Of a stretch of 64,000 bases of DNA, positions 23,611 to 33,680 are shown piece by piece (position 1 is the stretch's first letter; each line of letters starts with the position of its first letter). The position numbers and the translations under genes were made by a program. A model generated the notes under the pieces. The model did not search any database and was not told the origin of the DNA. It saw only the letters and a program-made list of their open reading frames with translations. The DNA comes from Bacteroides intestinalis (GTDB lineage Bacteria > Bacteroidota > Bacteroidia > Bacteroidales > Bacteroidaceae): assembly GCF_003464595.1 (NCBI RefSeq), contig NZ_QRZF01000017.1, forward strand, positions 69,814 through 133,813, given 5' to 3'.

Positions 23611-24927
23611 ATGGCAACAAAAGAGTATTTTCCCGGAATAGGAAAGATTAAATTCGAAGGTAAAGAGAGTATGAACCCGATGGCATATCGTTACTACGAT
23701 GCTGAGAAGGTAATCATGGGTAAGAAGATGAAAGATTGGTTGAAGTTTGCTATGGCTTGGTGGCACACTCTCTGCGCAGAAGGTGGTGACCAATTCGGTG
23801 GCGGAACGAAACAATTCCCTTGGAATGGTGACTCTGACGCTTTGCAAGCAGCTAAAAATAAATTGGATGCAGGTTTCGAATTCATGCAGAAGATGGGTAT
23901 CGAATACTATTGCTTCCACGATGTAGACCTGATTTCTGAAGGTGCAAGCATCGAAGAATACGAAGCTAACCTGAAAGCTATCGTAGCTTATGCAAAAGAA
24001 AAACAGGCTGAAACTGGTATCAAGTTGTTGTGGGGTACTGCTAACGTATTCGGTCATGCACGTTATATGAACGGTGCCGCTACCAATCCTGATTTCGACG
24101 TTGTAGCACGCGCTGCTGTTCAGATCAAGAACGCTATTGACGCTACTATCGAACTGGGTGGTTCAAACTATGTGTTCTGGGGCGGTCGCGAAGGTTACAT
24201 GTCTTTGCTGAACACTGACCAGAAACGTGAAAAAGAACACCTTGCAAAGATGTTGACTATCGCTCGTGACTATGCACGTGCTCGTGGTTTCAAAGGTACT
24301 TTCCTGATTGAACCGAAACCGATGGAACCGACAAAACATCAGTATGACGTAGATACTGAAACTGTTATCGGTTTCCTGAAAGCTCACGGTTTGGATAAGG
24401 ATTTCAAAGTAAACATCGAGGTTAACCACGCAACTTTGGCTGGCCATACTTTCGAACACGAACTGGCTGTAGCTGTTGATAACGGTATGTTGGGTTCTAT
24501 AGATGCTAACCGTGGTGACTACCAGAACGGTTGGGATACTGACCAATTCCCTATCGATAACTACGAATTGACTCAGGCTATGATGCAGATCATCCGCAAC
24601 GGTGGTTTGGGTAATGGCGGTACTAACTTCGACGCTAAGACTCGTCGTAACTCTACCGACCTGGAAGATATCTTCATCGCTCACATTGCAGGTATGGATG
24701 CTATGGCACGTGCTCTGGAAAGTGCAGCTAAATTACTGGAAGAATCTCCTTACAAGAAGATGTTGGCTGACCGTTACGCATCATTCGACGGTGGCAAGGG
24801 TAAGGAATTCGAAGAAGGCAAATTGTCTTTGGAAGATGTTGTAGCTTATGCGAAAGCTAATGGCGAACCGAAACAAACCAGCGGTAAGCAAGAATTGTAT
24901 GAAGCAATCGTGAATATGTATTGCTAA
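23611..24927 (+). CDS. xylA: Xylose isomerase
   Basis: A 438-residue class II enzyme that converts D-xylose to D-xylulose, using two divalent metal ions. Diagnostic residues: catalytic His in YCFHDVDL (near 103), the WGGREGY motif, metal-binding Glu in [16 protein letters not shown], and [16 protein letters not shown]. Length matches the long class II type of Bacteroides and Thermotoga. Codons are strongly biased (GCT, GGT, AAC), consistent with high expression. A 93-base gap separates it from xylB, and a hairpin behind it separates it from xylE, so its mRNA level may exceed that of the transporter. Confidence 0.97.
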   Translation: MATKEYFPGIGKIKFEGKESMNPMAYRYYDAEKVIMGKKMKDWLKFAMAWWHTLCAEGGDQFGGGTKQFPWNGDSDALQAAKNKLDAGFEFMQKMGIEYYCFHDVDLISEGASIEEYEANLKAIVAYAKEKQAETGIKLLWGTANVFGHARYMNGAATNPDFDVVARAAVQIKNAIDATIELGGSNYVFWGGREGYMSLLNTDQKREKEHLAKMLTIARDYARARGFKGTFLIEPKPMEPTKHQYDVDTETVIGFLKAHGLDKDFKVNIEVNHATLAGHTFEHELAVAVDNGMLGSIDANRGDYQNGWDTDQFPIDNYELTQAMMQIIRNGGLGNGGTNFDAKTRRNSTDLEDIFIAHIAGMDAMARALESAAKLLEESPYKKMLADRYASFDGGKGKEFEEGKLSLEDVVAYAKANGEPKQTSGKQELYEAIVNMYC

Positions 24928-24931
24928 TATA

Positions 24932-24967
24932 ATAAGGTGGTAGGGTGAGGGCACTCTACCACCTTAT
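24932..24967 (+). terminator. Intercistronic hairpin between xylA and xylE
   Basis: ATAAGGTGGTAG pairs with CTACCACCTTAT across a 12-base loop, with only a moderate T content after it. It could be a partial terminator or a 3' stabiliser for the xylA message. Confidence 0.65.
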
Positions 24968-25012
24968 CTCTTTATCACTTTTTACTCATTTATCAACCTA
25001 ATCTTTTTTATC

Positions 25013-26464
25013 ATGAATGATGCTAACAATGGTAGTAAACTCTACCTGTATTCTATTACAACCGTTGCCATTCTGGGAGGCTTGCTGTTCGGTTACGATA
25101 CGGCGGTAATCTCGGGCGCGGAGAAGGGCTTGGAAGCTTTCTTCCTGATGGCTACGGATTTCCAATATGACAAGGTGATGCACGGTATCACTTCTTCCAG
25201 CGCACTTATCGGTTGTGTGATCGGTGGTGCTCTTTCCGGTTTCTTCGCTTCCCGCCTGGGACGACGCAATTCGCTGAGACTGGCATCCGTGCTGTTCTTC
25301 CTGTCTGCATTGGGTTCTTACTATCCCGAATTTTTATTCTTCAACTACGGTGAGCCAAACATGGAATTGCTCATCGCATTCAATTTGTATCGCGTATTGG
25401 GCGGTATCGGTGTAGGTCTTGCCTCTGCCGTATGTCCGATGTACATCGCAGAAATTGCACCCTCTAACATTCGTGGAACGCTGGTATCTTGTAACCAGTT
25501 TGCCATTATCTTCGGTATGTTGGTGGTTTACTTCGTCAACTTCCTGATCATGGGCGACCACACGAATCCTATTATCGACAAGAGTGCTGAAGGTATATTG
25601 TCAGTGAATGCCGCTTCGGATATGTGGAGCGTGCAAACCGGATGGCGTTATATGTTCGGTTCGGAAGCATTCCCGGCTGCATTATTCGGCTTCCTTCTTT
25701 TCTTCGTACCGAAGACTCCGCGTTATCTGGTGTTGGTACATCAGGACGAAAAGGCATATTCTATTCTGGAGAAGGTGAATGGTGCAAACAAAGCAAAAGA
25801 AATTCTGGCAGAAATCAAGGCTACTTCCAAGGAAAAAACCGAGAAGTTGTTCTCTTATGGTGTGGCAGTTATTGTTATCGGTATCATGCTTTCCGTATTC
25901 CAGCAGGCTATTGGTATTAATGCAGTATTATACTATGCTCCGCGTATTTTCGAAAGTGCAGGTGCTGAAGGCGGTGGCATGATGCAAACTGTTATCATGG
26001 GTATTGTAAACATTGTATTTACGCTTGTAGCTATCTTTACTGTAGACCGTTTCGGACGCAAGCCGTTGCTGATTATCGGTTCTATCGGTATGGCAGTAGG
26101 TGCATTTGCAGTGGCAATGTGCGACAGCATGGGAATCAAGGGTATTCTTCCGGTATTTTCCGTAATTGTATACGCAGCATTCTTCATGATGTCATGGGGA
26201 CCGATTTGCTGGGTATTGATTTCAGAAATCTTCCCGAATACCATTCGTGGTAAAGCTGTGGCCATTGCGGTAGCTTTCCAATGGATATTCAATTATATTG
26301 TATCGTCCACGTTCCCGGCACTGTACGACTTCAGTCCGATGTTCGCATACAGCTTGTATGGTATCATCTGCGTTGCAGCCGCCTTCTTTGTTTGGCGTTG
26401 GGTACCCGAAACGAAAGGCAAGACTCTGGAAGACATGAGTAAACTCTGGAGAAAAAACAAATAG
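25013..26464 (+). CDS. xylE: D-xylose/proton symporter, MFS sugar porter
   Basis: A 483-residue twelve-helix inner-membrane sugar porter. Family marks: GGLLFGYDTAVISGAE in helix 1, SRLGRRNS in loop 2-3, IAEIAPSNIRGTL, the helix 7 QQAIGINAVLYYAPRIF with the sugar-binding QQxxG...NxxxYYxP, DRFGRKPLL in loop 8-9 and the C-terminal VPETKGKTLEDM. Its operon place after xylA makes xylose the likely substrate. The start 46 bases beyond the hairpin fits the helix 1 pattern. Confidence 0.93.
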   Translation: MNDANNGSKLYLYSITTVAILGGLLFGYDTAVISGAEKGLEAFFLMATDFQYDKVMHGITSSSALIGCVIGGALSGFFASRLGRRNSLRLASVLFFLSALGSYYPEFLFFNYGEPNMELLIAFNLYRVLGGIGVGLASAVCPMYIAEIAPSNIRGTLVSCNQFAIIFGMLVVYFVNFLIMGDHTNPIIDKSAEGILSVNAASDMWSVQTGWRYMFGSEAFPAALFGFLLFFVPKTPRYLVLVHQDEKAYSILEKVNGANKAKEILAEIKATSKEKTEKLFSYGVAVIVIGIMLSVFQQAIGINAVLYYAPRIFESAGAEGGGMMQTVIMGIVNIVFTLVAIFTVDRFGRKPLLIIGSIGMAVGAFAVAMCDSMGIKGILPVFSVIVYAAFFMMSWGPICWVLISEIFPNTIRGKAVAIAVAFQWIFNYIVSSTFPALYDFSPMFAYSLYGIICVAAAFFVWRWVPETKGKTLEDMSKLWRKNK

Positions 26465-26495
26465 AATTCTCTCTCCTTTAATATCTTATAAATGT

Positions 26496-26538
26496 AAAAA
26501 GGTGCAACCGGTATGTTTCGGTTGCACCTTTTCTTTTT
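26496..26538. terminator. Bidirectional terminator between xylE and the TonB receptor gene
   Basis: AAAGGTGCAACCG pairs with CGGTTGCACCTTT. It is preceded by an A-rich run and followed by TCTTTTTT on the plus strand, so it works for both convergent units. Confidence 0.85.
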
Positions 26539-26561
26539 TGATAAATATAAGTTCGGAATCT

Positions 26562-29500
26562 TTAATTGAATACGTATCGCAGACCGATCTGAAGCTTCCA
26601 ACATTCGCTGTAATTCAAGTTTCGGGTGAAGCTTTCGGTAGGGTAATTACCGTCACTGTCTTTGTACATAGAGAAAATAGGAGTATTGCTCTCATCCTTA
26701 CCCTTATAGGTCAGAATTCGTCCGCCATTAGCCCCGGACATGTTTTTCGTTACACCCCATTTGCTGTTCAGCAAGTTACCTATATTCAGGATATCCAGGC
26801 TGAGTTGCAGCGTATTCTTAGTTTTGCCAATCTTCACAAAGAAGTCGCGACTCCAACGGAAATCAAAGCGGTGTACCCAGGGAGCACGTGCCGAATAAGC
26901 TTCGGCATATTCGCCTTTATGCTTCTTCAGATAAGGATCTTGATTCACGAATTTCCAGAAAGCATCTGCATCTTCAGCACTCGTGAACTTGATTTCATCT
27001 TTAGTCTTCGGGATATAAATAAGATCATTGGTCACACCATCGCCATTCATATCATTAGAGTACATAAAACTGTAGCCACTGGATGAATATCCGCTATAAA
27101 AGAGGCTGAAATTCGAAGATGTTTTCTTATTCAAATGTACGCGCCAGTTAATGGAAGCAACTACACGATTGGGAGTGACATATTGCGAACGCATAAGTCC
27201 CGAGCTGTTCGGTCCGTTGATGGATGGAACGTTTGTCCAGGCGGAATTAGCATCCGAACCGGGCATACCACTGATTTCCTTTGATTCGGTATGAGTATAG
27301 GCTGCCATAATATTTACATTCTTGGCGGGTTCTGCCATTACGGTAATGTTACCTGTCCATCCCCAACCTTTAGAAGTGTTTGTTAATACATTCGCGCTAC
27401 TAATATTCGTGTGTTGCAGGAAGTTTTCAGGATAGATGTAACGATCATCCGGTCCGTTAAAACGCGACCATTTGTCTTTATCCGGAGCCTGCACGTTGTA
27501 GTTGTATTGACGCACCGCATTGATATCCTTAGAGAACATTCCTTCCAGTGTAACCGTCAGCGGGAAAGATACAGGTAGCTGGTAATCCAAAGCTAATGAG
27601 GTTTTCCAGACTTGCGGCATCTTGAAGTCCGGATCGATGCCCACTATGGAGCTTGGCAATACACCTTCTTCCGGACTGATGGTGGTAGGAAGTCCCAATG
27701 TGGAAATCATTTGGTTTACATCCGCTATCATATTACCTTTCAGTAATTCCAAGCGGGGATCGCGACTGGTTACAACACCATCCTTATATCTGGTCGTAAT
27801 ACTTACCAGATTTTGAATCATACCCGAGTTGGTAGGCATATTGGTAAAGAACACCAGAGGAATACGTCCAGTGAAGAATCCTGATCCACCACGCACTTTT
27901 AATGTCTTATCATTGAATACATCCCAGGCGAAACCTACACGCGGTGAGAATTGCAGTTTGCTATCGGGCCATGCACCGGTATCAATATGCATACCATTGA
28001 AATCTAGATCGTAGATAGCCTGATTACGCATTATATCATTCAGGAAGCTGAGATTATCCATACGTATACCGGCAGTCAGTTTAAAATTATCGCGTATGTT
28101 CCATTCGTCTTGCAGATAAATGCCCAACTGGCCGAATTTCACATCCGCAGAAGGCTTGGTATTACCATTGTATCCATAAGCCAAGGCAAACGACTCAGGT
28201 GCAGCTCCGTTTTTGAAATCCTCGAAGCTGGAATAGCGATAATATCCGGTTCCGTTGCGCATGTATGAATTTCCGGCTTTTTGACGTTCGTAGCTGATGC
28301 CTGCCGTCAGTTTATGAGCTCCCAGATAATAGGTGAAGTTATCCACAATAGTCATAACCGTATTTTTCACCAGGTTGTTATAGGTGAACAACTCGTAACC
28401 GGCAGTCATGTAAGGTTCTAATATCTGATTACCGTTTTCGTAATATCCGGCCATAATATCAATGAAAGGGAAGGGGCTGGAGTTTGTACCGCGTTCATCC
28501 TTCATGTCACTGTATGTAAACAACAGTTGATTGGAAATATTGGAAGAGAAACGACTATTCAATTCGGCAGTAGCCGAGTTTACAATGTTCTGCAAAGAAT
28601 AGCAAGAGTTTGCATAGGACATGGAATATGCTGAAACACGGTTGTATGCCAAACGATACCCGGTATTTCCCGAACTTCCATTGGGTGCTTCCCAGGTTTT
28701 GTTATTGGTAAAGTTATAGCGTACACTCAACTTATTTCCCTGATTGATATTCCAGTCAATACGTCCCAGCAATTTCAGGTTGGTGACATCGGCAGGGAAA
28801 TCTGTGAACGAACCGGTATTGTATCCGTATTTGTCTTTCAGAATCTGTGAAAATTCCGCCAGATCAGCTTCCGTAGTTCGTGAAATCGTAGAGTTATTCG
28901 GGTCTTCTCCTTCTTTTGCCGCACGCCATGTAATTACTTGCTGCGGACTCATTTCATACTCTACATTTGCAAAGAAGAACAGCTTGTCTTTAATGATAGG
29001 ACCGCCCAATGTAGCACCGTAAATAGTCTTGGACTCTTCGGCACGCACACCGAAATCAGTATCGCCAATTTTGTTACCGCGCATCACTTCATTGTTGAAG
29101 TACATATAAGCGCTACCTCTATAAGCGTTTGTACCCGATTTCGTAATGGCATTGATACCTGCACCGATAAAGTTTGCCTGACGCACGTCGTATGGGGCAA
29201 TCACAACCTGTACTTCATCAATGGCATCCAGTGAAATCGGATTTCCACCGCCTGGCAAACCAGACGACAGGCCGAAGTTGTTATTCAGGTTCGCACCGTC
29301 TACCGTGAACGTATTGGAGCGTCCGTCACGGCCTCCAAAACTGTTTCCTGACGCATATGGAGAGATGCGGGTAAAGTCGCTGATACTGCGGTTAATGCTG
29401 GGCAATGTGGTGAGTTGTTCAGAAGAAATATTGGTAGTAGCTCCCGTCTTTTCAGCACTGAACTTTGACTTACTGGCCGTAATAGTGATTTCTCCCAATA

Positions 29501-29837
29501 ATTCCGAAGCTTCGTGCAGGGTTACATTCAATGAATAAGTTTCACCCAGTTGCAGCTGGATGCCTGTATAGATTGCCGTCTGATAACCGATGTAAGATAC
29601 CGTCACCTTGTAAGGACCACCGGAGCGCATACCTTGCAGACTGAAACGTCCGTCTACATTGGTAACAGTACCGTAACTGGTTCCGGAAGGTTCGTGTACG
29701 GCTACAACCGTAGCGCCGATGACAGATTCTTCGTCAGCCATCACTTTACCACTCATTCCGGCAGTAGTTACCTGTGCCTTGAGCATTCCTGTAAGGGAAA
29801 GCAAAAGCACAAACAGGAATAACATCTTTTTAGCCAT
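26562..29837 (-). CDS. Oar-like TonB-dependent outer membrane receptor
   Basis: A 1091-residue outer membrane protein. A signal peptide ends near residue 21 (LKAQ). A carboxypeptidase-regulatory-like domain follows (about 27-115, SGKVMADEESVIGATVVAVHE...GRFSLQGM), then a plug with LPSINRSISDFTRISPYASG and NTFTVDGANLNNNFG, and a long beta-barrel ending LQIGLRYVFN. This is the Oar-type subgroup, usually without a SusD partner; none is seen here. The substrate is unknown. It converges on xylE and does not belong to that operon. Some Oar-like receptors serve in protease or surface-protein export in relatives, so a nutrient role should not be assumed. Confidence 0.9.
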   Translation of the reverse strand: MAKKMLFLFVLLLSLTGMLKAQVTTAGMSGKVMADEESVIGATVVAVHEPSGTSYGTVTNVDGRFSLQGMRSGGPYKVTVSYIGYQTAIYTGIQLQLGETYSLNVTLHEASELLGEITITASKSKFSAEKTGATTNISSEQLTTLPSINRSISDFTRISPYASGNSFGGRDGRSNTFTVDGANLNNNFGLSSGLPGGGNPISLDAIDEVQVVIAPYDVRQANFIGAGINAITKSGTNAYRGSAYMYFNNEVMRGNKIGDTDFGVRAEESKTIYGATLGGPIIKDKLFFFANVEYEMSPQQVITWRAAKEGEDPNNSTISRTTEADLAEFSQILKDKYGYNTGSFTDFPADVTNLKLLGRIDWNINQGNKLSVRYNFTNNKTWEAPNGSSGNTGYRLAYNRVSAYSMSYANSCYSLQNIVNSATAELNSRFSSNISNQLLFTYSDMKDERGTNSSPFPFIDIMAGYYENGNQILEPYMTAGYELFTYNNLVKNTVMTIVDNFTYYLGAHKLTAGISYERQKAGNSYMRNGTGYYRYSSFEDFKNGAAPESFALAYGYNGNTKPSADVKFGQLGIYLQDEWNIRDNFKLTAGIRMDNLSFLNDIMRNQAIYDLDFNGMHIDTGAWPDSKLQFSPRVGFAWDVFNDKTLKVRGGSGFFTGRIPLVFFTNMPTNSGMIQNLVSITTRYKDGVVTSRDPRLELLKGNMIADVNQMISTLGLPTTISPEEGVLPSSIVGIDPDFKMPQVWKTSLALDYQLPVSFPLTVTLEGMFSKDINAVRQYNYNVQAPDKDKWSRFNGPDDRYIYPENFLQHTNISSANVLTNTSKGWGWTGNITVMAEPAKNVNIMAAYTHTESKEISGMPGSDANSAWTNVPSINGPNSSGLMRSQYVTPNRVVASINWRVHLNKKTSSNFSLFYSGYSSSGYSFMYSNDMNGDGVTNDLIYIPKTKDEIKFTSAEDADAFWKFVNQDPYLKKHKGEYAEAYSARAPWVHRFDFRWSRDFFVKIGKTKNTLQLSLDILNIGNLLNSKWGVTKNMSGANGGRILTYKGKDESNTPIFSMYKDSDGNYPTESFTRNLNYSECWKLQIGLRYVFN

Positions 29838-29887
29838 GATTTTAAAAATTTAAGTAAGAAATAAACTGAAAGTTGTAGAAAACGATG

Positions 29888-29895
29888 CAAAAGTA
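29888..29895 (-). promoter_or_regulatory. -7 element for the TonB receptor gene
   Basis: The minus strand reads TACTTTTG, about 50 bases before the ATG at 29837. Confidence 0.45.
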
Positions 29896-30011
29896 TAAAA
29901 AAAGCAAAATACTCTTATTCCTAGAGTGTTAAATCCTCATTTCTTTTTTATTGCAAAATCAGTCTCTCACAAAAATATGCATTCCGGGAGACAATGTATA
30001 AGTTTAAACCG

Positions 30012-30019
30012 TACCTTTG
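30012..30019 (+). promoter_or_regulatory. -7 element for the GNAT-nitrilase fusion gene
   Basis: TACCTTTG, 36 bases before the ATG at 30056, divergent from the TonB receptor promoter. Confidence 0.5.
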
Positions 30020-30055
30020 CAGCGGATTTAACTTTTGGTATAAAAAAGAGACATT

Positions 30056-31588
30056 ATGGACTCATTGAAAATCAACAAAGTACAGTTGCGTAATTTACAG
30101 ATAGAAGACTACGAGCAACTGGCGCAATCATTCACCCGTGTATATACGGATGGCAGCGATGTGTTTTGGACACACAAACAAATTGAAAAACTCATCCGAA
30201 TTTTCCCCGAAGGACAGATTGTAACCGTGGTAGACGAAAAGATTGTCGGCTGCGCACTTTCCATCATTGTGAATTACGATGATGTGAAGAACGATCATAC
30301 TTATGCACAGGTGACGGGTAAAGAAACCTTCAATACCCATAATCCTAAAGGCAATATATTATATGGTATTGAAGTCTTTATTCATCCCCAATACCGTGGA
30401 CTTCGTCTGGCACGCCGTATGTACGAATACCGCAAGGAGCTTTGCGAAACTCTGAATCTGAAAGCTATTATGTTCGGTGGGCGTATTCCCAACTATTATA
30501 AATACTCGGATCAACTCCGCCCGAAAGAGTATATAGATAAGGTAAAGCAGAAAGAAATTTTCGACCCCGTATTGACCTTTCAGCTTTCCAATGATTTCCA
30601 CGTACGCAAGGTGATGCGCAATTACCTGCCTAATGATGAAGAGTCCAAGCATTATGCTTGTCTGTTGCAATGGGATAACATTTACTATCAGGAACCTACG
30701 GAAGAATATATTGCACCGAAAACCACCGTGCGCGTAGGATTGGTGCAGTGGCAAATGCGTAGTTATCAAACGCTGGATGACCTGTTTGAACAGGTAGAAT
30801 TCTTTGTGGATGCCGTATCCGATTATAAGAGTGACTTCATCCTTTTCCCCGAATACTTCAATGCCCCGCTGATGGCAAAATTCAATAATGAAGGGGAGTC
30901 ACAGGCCATTCGCGGACTGGCGGCTTATACTGAGGAGATTAGAGAACGATTTGTAAAGTTGGCTATCAGTTACAATATCAATATCATTACGGGTAGCATG
31001 CCGCTTATTAAAGAAGATGGACTTTTGTATAATGTCGGTTTCCTTTGTCGTCGCGATGGTAGTTTTGAGATGTATGAGAAGTTGCACGTCACACCCGATG
31101 AAATAAAAAGCTGGGGATTAAGTGGCGGAAAGGCTTTGCAGACATTCGATACGGACTGTGCAAAAATCGGCGTACTGATTTGCTACGATGTGGAATTTCC
31201 GGAATTATCCCGTATCATGGCAGACCAGGGCATGCAGATTTTATTCGTTCCTTTCCTGACAGATACGCAAAATGCTTACTCACGTGTAAAGGTATGCGCC
31301 CATGCTCGTGCCATTGAAAATGAATGTTTCGTTGTCATTGCCGGTAGTGTAGGTAATCTTCCGCGTGTGCACAATATGGATATTCAGTATGCACAGTCAG
31401 GTGTATTTACTCCCTGCGACTTTGCATTCCCGACGGATGGCAAGCGTGCAGAAGCCACACCGAATACAGAAATGATACTGGTATCCGATGTGGATCTGGA
31501 TTTATTGAATGAATTGCATACTTACGGCAGTGTGCGCAATCTGAAAGACAGAAGAAGTGACTTGTATGAGGTAAGGATGAAGAAATAG
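30056..31588 (+). CDS. Fused GNAT acetyltransferase / carbon-nitrogen hydrolase
   Basis: A 510-residue two-domain protein. Residues about 8-165 are a GNAT fold with IEVFIHPQYRGLRLARRMYEYRKELCE (acetyl-CoA loop region). Residues about 225-495 are a nitrilase-superfamily amidohydrolase with its catalytic triad: Glu in LFPEYF (near 265), Lys in YEKLHVTPDE (near 341) and Cys in LICYDVEFPE (near 375). The fusion is a known family found in many bacteria, but the substrate is not established. The order suggests coupled acetylation and amide hydrolysis on one metabolite. It is a single gene; the convergent SIMPL gene ends 26 bases away. Confidence 0.9.
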   Translation: MDSLKINKVQLRNLQIEDYEQLAQSFTRVYTDGSDVFWTHKQIEKLIRIFPEGQIVTVVDEKIVGCALSIIVNYDDVKNDHTYAQVTGKETFNTHNPKGNILYGIEVFIHPQYRGLRLARRMYEYRKELCETLNLKAIMFGGRIPNYYKYSDQLRPKEYIDKVKQKEIFDPVLTFQLSNDFHVRKVMRNYLPNDEESKHYACLLQWDNIYYQEPTEEYIAPKTTVRVGLVQWQMRSYQTLDDLFEQVEFFVDAVSDYKSDFILFPEYFNAPLMAKFNNEGESQAIRGLAAYTEEIRERFVKLAISYNINIITGSMPLIKEDGLLYNVGFLCRRDGSFEMYEKLHVTPDEIKSWGLSGGKALQTFDTDCAKIGVLICYDVEFPELSRIMADQGMQILFVPFLTDTQNAYSRVKVCAHARAIENECFVVIAGSVGNLPRVHNMDIQYAQSGVFTPCDFAFPTDGKRAEATPNTEMILVSDVDLDLLNELHTYGSVRNLKDRRSDLYEVRMKK

Positions 31589-31614
31589 AGTCTTTCGTTG
31601 CTCTCCGTACGATT

Positions 31615-32316
31615 CTACTTTATCTCGAACCTCACCAGCATCGAATAATTCAGTTTTATCGTACGGAAAGCATCATAAGCTTCTGCCTGTGATGAACTTA
31701 CATTGCTCTGGGCTGCAAAATACCGGGAATAACCTGCACTTTCCTGCGGTTCGACAATGCGAATGACATCTCCCAGGCGTTTACCTAATGCTTCCACCAA
31801 ATATTCAGCTTTCTTTCGTGCAGCTTTCAGTGCCTCTATCTTGCCTTGTTGCCGATAGACCTGCATATCCTTGTTTTTCAGTTCTCCGATACGCATGTAG
31901 TTGATACCTTTCGTGTCGATAACCTTTAGAATCTCATCTATCTGACTAAAATCGGTCAATGTAATATCAAACCGTTTGGATACCAGGAATTCAAGTCCGC
32001 GTTCACGCCAATAGTCACCTACTTCTTGTGTACGGATGGCGTCTTCCGGAATCCCGATTTTTCGCAAGGCAGCCCTCAAATTTCGCTCTATTCCGGTCAG
32101 TGGTACTTTGGTCCGATAATTCTCCGGTTTGGACTTTCCGTCAAATTCCTCTTCCCAATATTCTTTAATCTCGATAAGATAATGAATCTCGTCGGGCACA
32201 AGGGTTATTTCCGAAGTTCCGGTAACCTCAATATACTTCGCATTATCACTGTCTTGACTGAATGCAGTGCTGCACACCAATAGAAATACGGCAAATAATA
32301 AAAATCTAGTTTTCAT
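31615..32316 (-). CDS. SIMPL (DUF541) domain periplasmic protein
   Basis: A 233-residue protein with signal peptide MKTRFLLFAVFLLVCSTAFS and a SIMPL/DUF541 domain: YIEVTGTSEITLVPDEIHYLIEI at the start, KRFDITLTDFSQIDEILKVI in the middle, and EALKAARKKAEYLVEALGKRLGDVIRI near 155-180. The fold occurs in periplasmic or surface-associated proteins of poorly defined function; some are linked to oxidative stress. It is expressed alone, with the metal-efflux terminator just upstream. Confidence 0.88.
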   Translation of the reverse strand: MKTRFLLFAVFLLVCSTAFSQDSDNAKYIEVTGTSEITLVPDEIHYLIEIKEYWEEEFDGKSKPENYRTKVPLTGIERNLRAALRKIGIPEDAIRTQEVGDYWRERGLEFLVSKRFDITLTDFSQIDEILKVIDTKGINYMRIGELKNKDMQVYRQQGKIEALKAARKKAEYLVEALGKRLGDVIRIVEPQESAGYSRYFAAQSNVSSSQAEAYDAFRTIKLNYSMLVRFEIK

Positions 32317-32356
32317 AATAGTATGTTCTTTAGAGGATTATGTTTGCAATGATACG

Positions 32357-32397
32357 AAAAATGAGGATATTGTAAAAGTTTACATACCCTCATTTTT
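32357..32397 (-). terminator. Terminator of the left metal-efflux operon
   Basis: A 10-bp perfect stem AAAAATGAGG/CCTCATTTTT with a loop of about 21 bases, ending in T-rich sequence on the minus strand, 15 bases past the TolC-family stop. Confidence 0.65.
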
Positions 32398-32411
32398 ATA
32401 TTATCAACAAT

Positions 32412-33680
32412 TTATCCCTTTATATCCCAAATTCCGCAGCTGCGTTCCAGCTCGACGAGTGCCGCATTATAATTAAACAGCGTTTCTATATATTGCGCCT
32501 GAACTTCATCATACGTCCGTTGTGCATTCAGTATTTCCAACAGAGAAACTTCGCCCCGGTTATAACTGTATATTTTACCTTCAAGCACATCCTGCGCCTG
32601 TTTCAGGATTCCACCTTCGTAATGTTTCACTTGAAGTGCCTGCGATTGGAATTGCTGATAGGCTCCCATAACTTCCCGTTGTACCTGCAAGCACATTTGC
32701 TCATATTGCAATTCTGCCTGGCGGGCACGGAAACGGGCAGCATTGACCGCACCGCTGTTCAGAGAAGAGAAGTTTAAAGGAATCGCAATCCCCGCACTGA
32801 CTCCATTGAATGCCGGGGCAGGTGCTTCTTCATTGCGCACACGCTTGTTATGGCTCCATCCTAATGAAAACTCCACATCTGGACGCTTTTCACGCTTAGC
32901 CAGAATCAGTTCACGGCGTGCAACCTCCGTATTCTTCAAAGCTGCCAGCAAATCAGAACGATGTTCTATAGCTCCCTCAATCAATCCGTTCAGCACAAAT
33001 ACCTGTTCCGGCTTTTTCAGTTCTTCCACCGGATGAAACAGCGTATCTGTAACTGTGGTTCCGACAAAGAGGGACAGTTGCATATATGCCTGCTTTAAGT
33101 CCGTCTCAGCTTGCAGCACCTCATTATACATGATATCCGCTTCCAGCCTGCTTTGTATCGCTTCCACCTCCATGATCTTGCCGGATGCCAGACGAATACT
33201 ATCGGATTTCGCCAGGTCGTACATATTGCTCCATGCACTTCTCTTGATGTCACTGAGTTGTTTTTGCTTCATTACTTCCAGATAAGCAATGGTGGCGTCC
33301 GCCTGTAAATTCCGGAAATAATCATCCAGCACAATCTCCGCCAGTTCATTTTGGCTGCGTGCCAACTTGATGCCGGCCGTACGTCTTCCTAAAGTTACGT
33401 TCTGCGAAAGTTCCAGTTCATAGCTTTGCCCCATTTGCAAAGTATGGTCTTCATTGTTGGAATAAGTAAAAGAGAGCGACGGATCATCAAATACTTTGGC
33501 AGCTATCACATCTGCATGTGCGGCGCTGACATTCATTTTCTCCGCTGCATATTCCAGATTGTCGGCACTTACTTTATGCATATACTGCTTATAAGTAATC
33601 GGTTCTACAGTTTGTGCCTGCACTGAACAGGCACAAACAATAAGGGTAAACAACGCAATATTATATCTTTTCATTTTCAT
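32412..33680 (-). CDS. TolC-family outer membrane channel of a metal RND pump
   Basis: A 422-residue outer-membrane efflux protein. A signal peptide ends about residue 22 (VQAQ), followed by two long repeated alpha-hairpin units rich in Gln/Glu/Ala typical of TolC/CusC channels, with YNRGEVSLLEILNAQRTYDEVQAQYIETLFNYNAAL near the end as the family signature. It is the last gene of the adaptor-pump-channel operon, and its start overlaps the end of the pump gene by 20 bases, so translation is coupled. It should carry substrate through the outer membrane. Confidence 0.9.
   Translation of the reverse strand: MKMKRYNIALFTLIVCACSVQAQTVEPITYKQYMHKVSADNLEYAAEKMNVSAAHADVIAAKVFDDPSLSFTYSNNEDHTLQMGQSYELELSQNVTLGRRTAGIKLARSQNELAEIVLDDYFRNLQADATIAYLEVMKQKQLSDIKRSAWSNMYDLAKSDSIRLASGKIMEVEAIQSRLEADIMYNEVLQAETDLKQAYMQLSLFVGTTVTDTLFHPVEELKKPEQVFVLNGLIEGAIEHRSDLLAALKNTEVARRELILAKREKRPDVEFSLGWSHNKRVRNEEAPAPAFNGVSAGIAIPLNFSSLNSGAVNAARFRARQAELQYEQMCLQVQREVMGAYQQFQSQALQVKHYEGGILKQAQDVLEGKIYSYNRGEVSLLEILNAQRTYDEVQAQYIETLFNYNAALVELERSCGIWDIKG

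Noticed and set aside
26562..29837. Starch-utilisation-type (SusC/SusD) polysaccharide locus
   Set aside because: There is no SusD-like lipoprotein or glycoside hydrolase nearby, and the receptor is of the Oar-like type.
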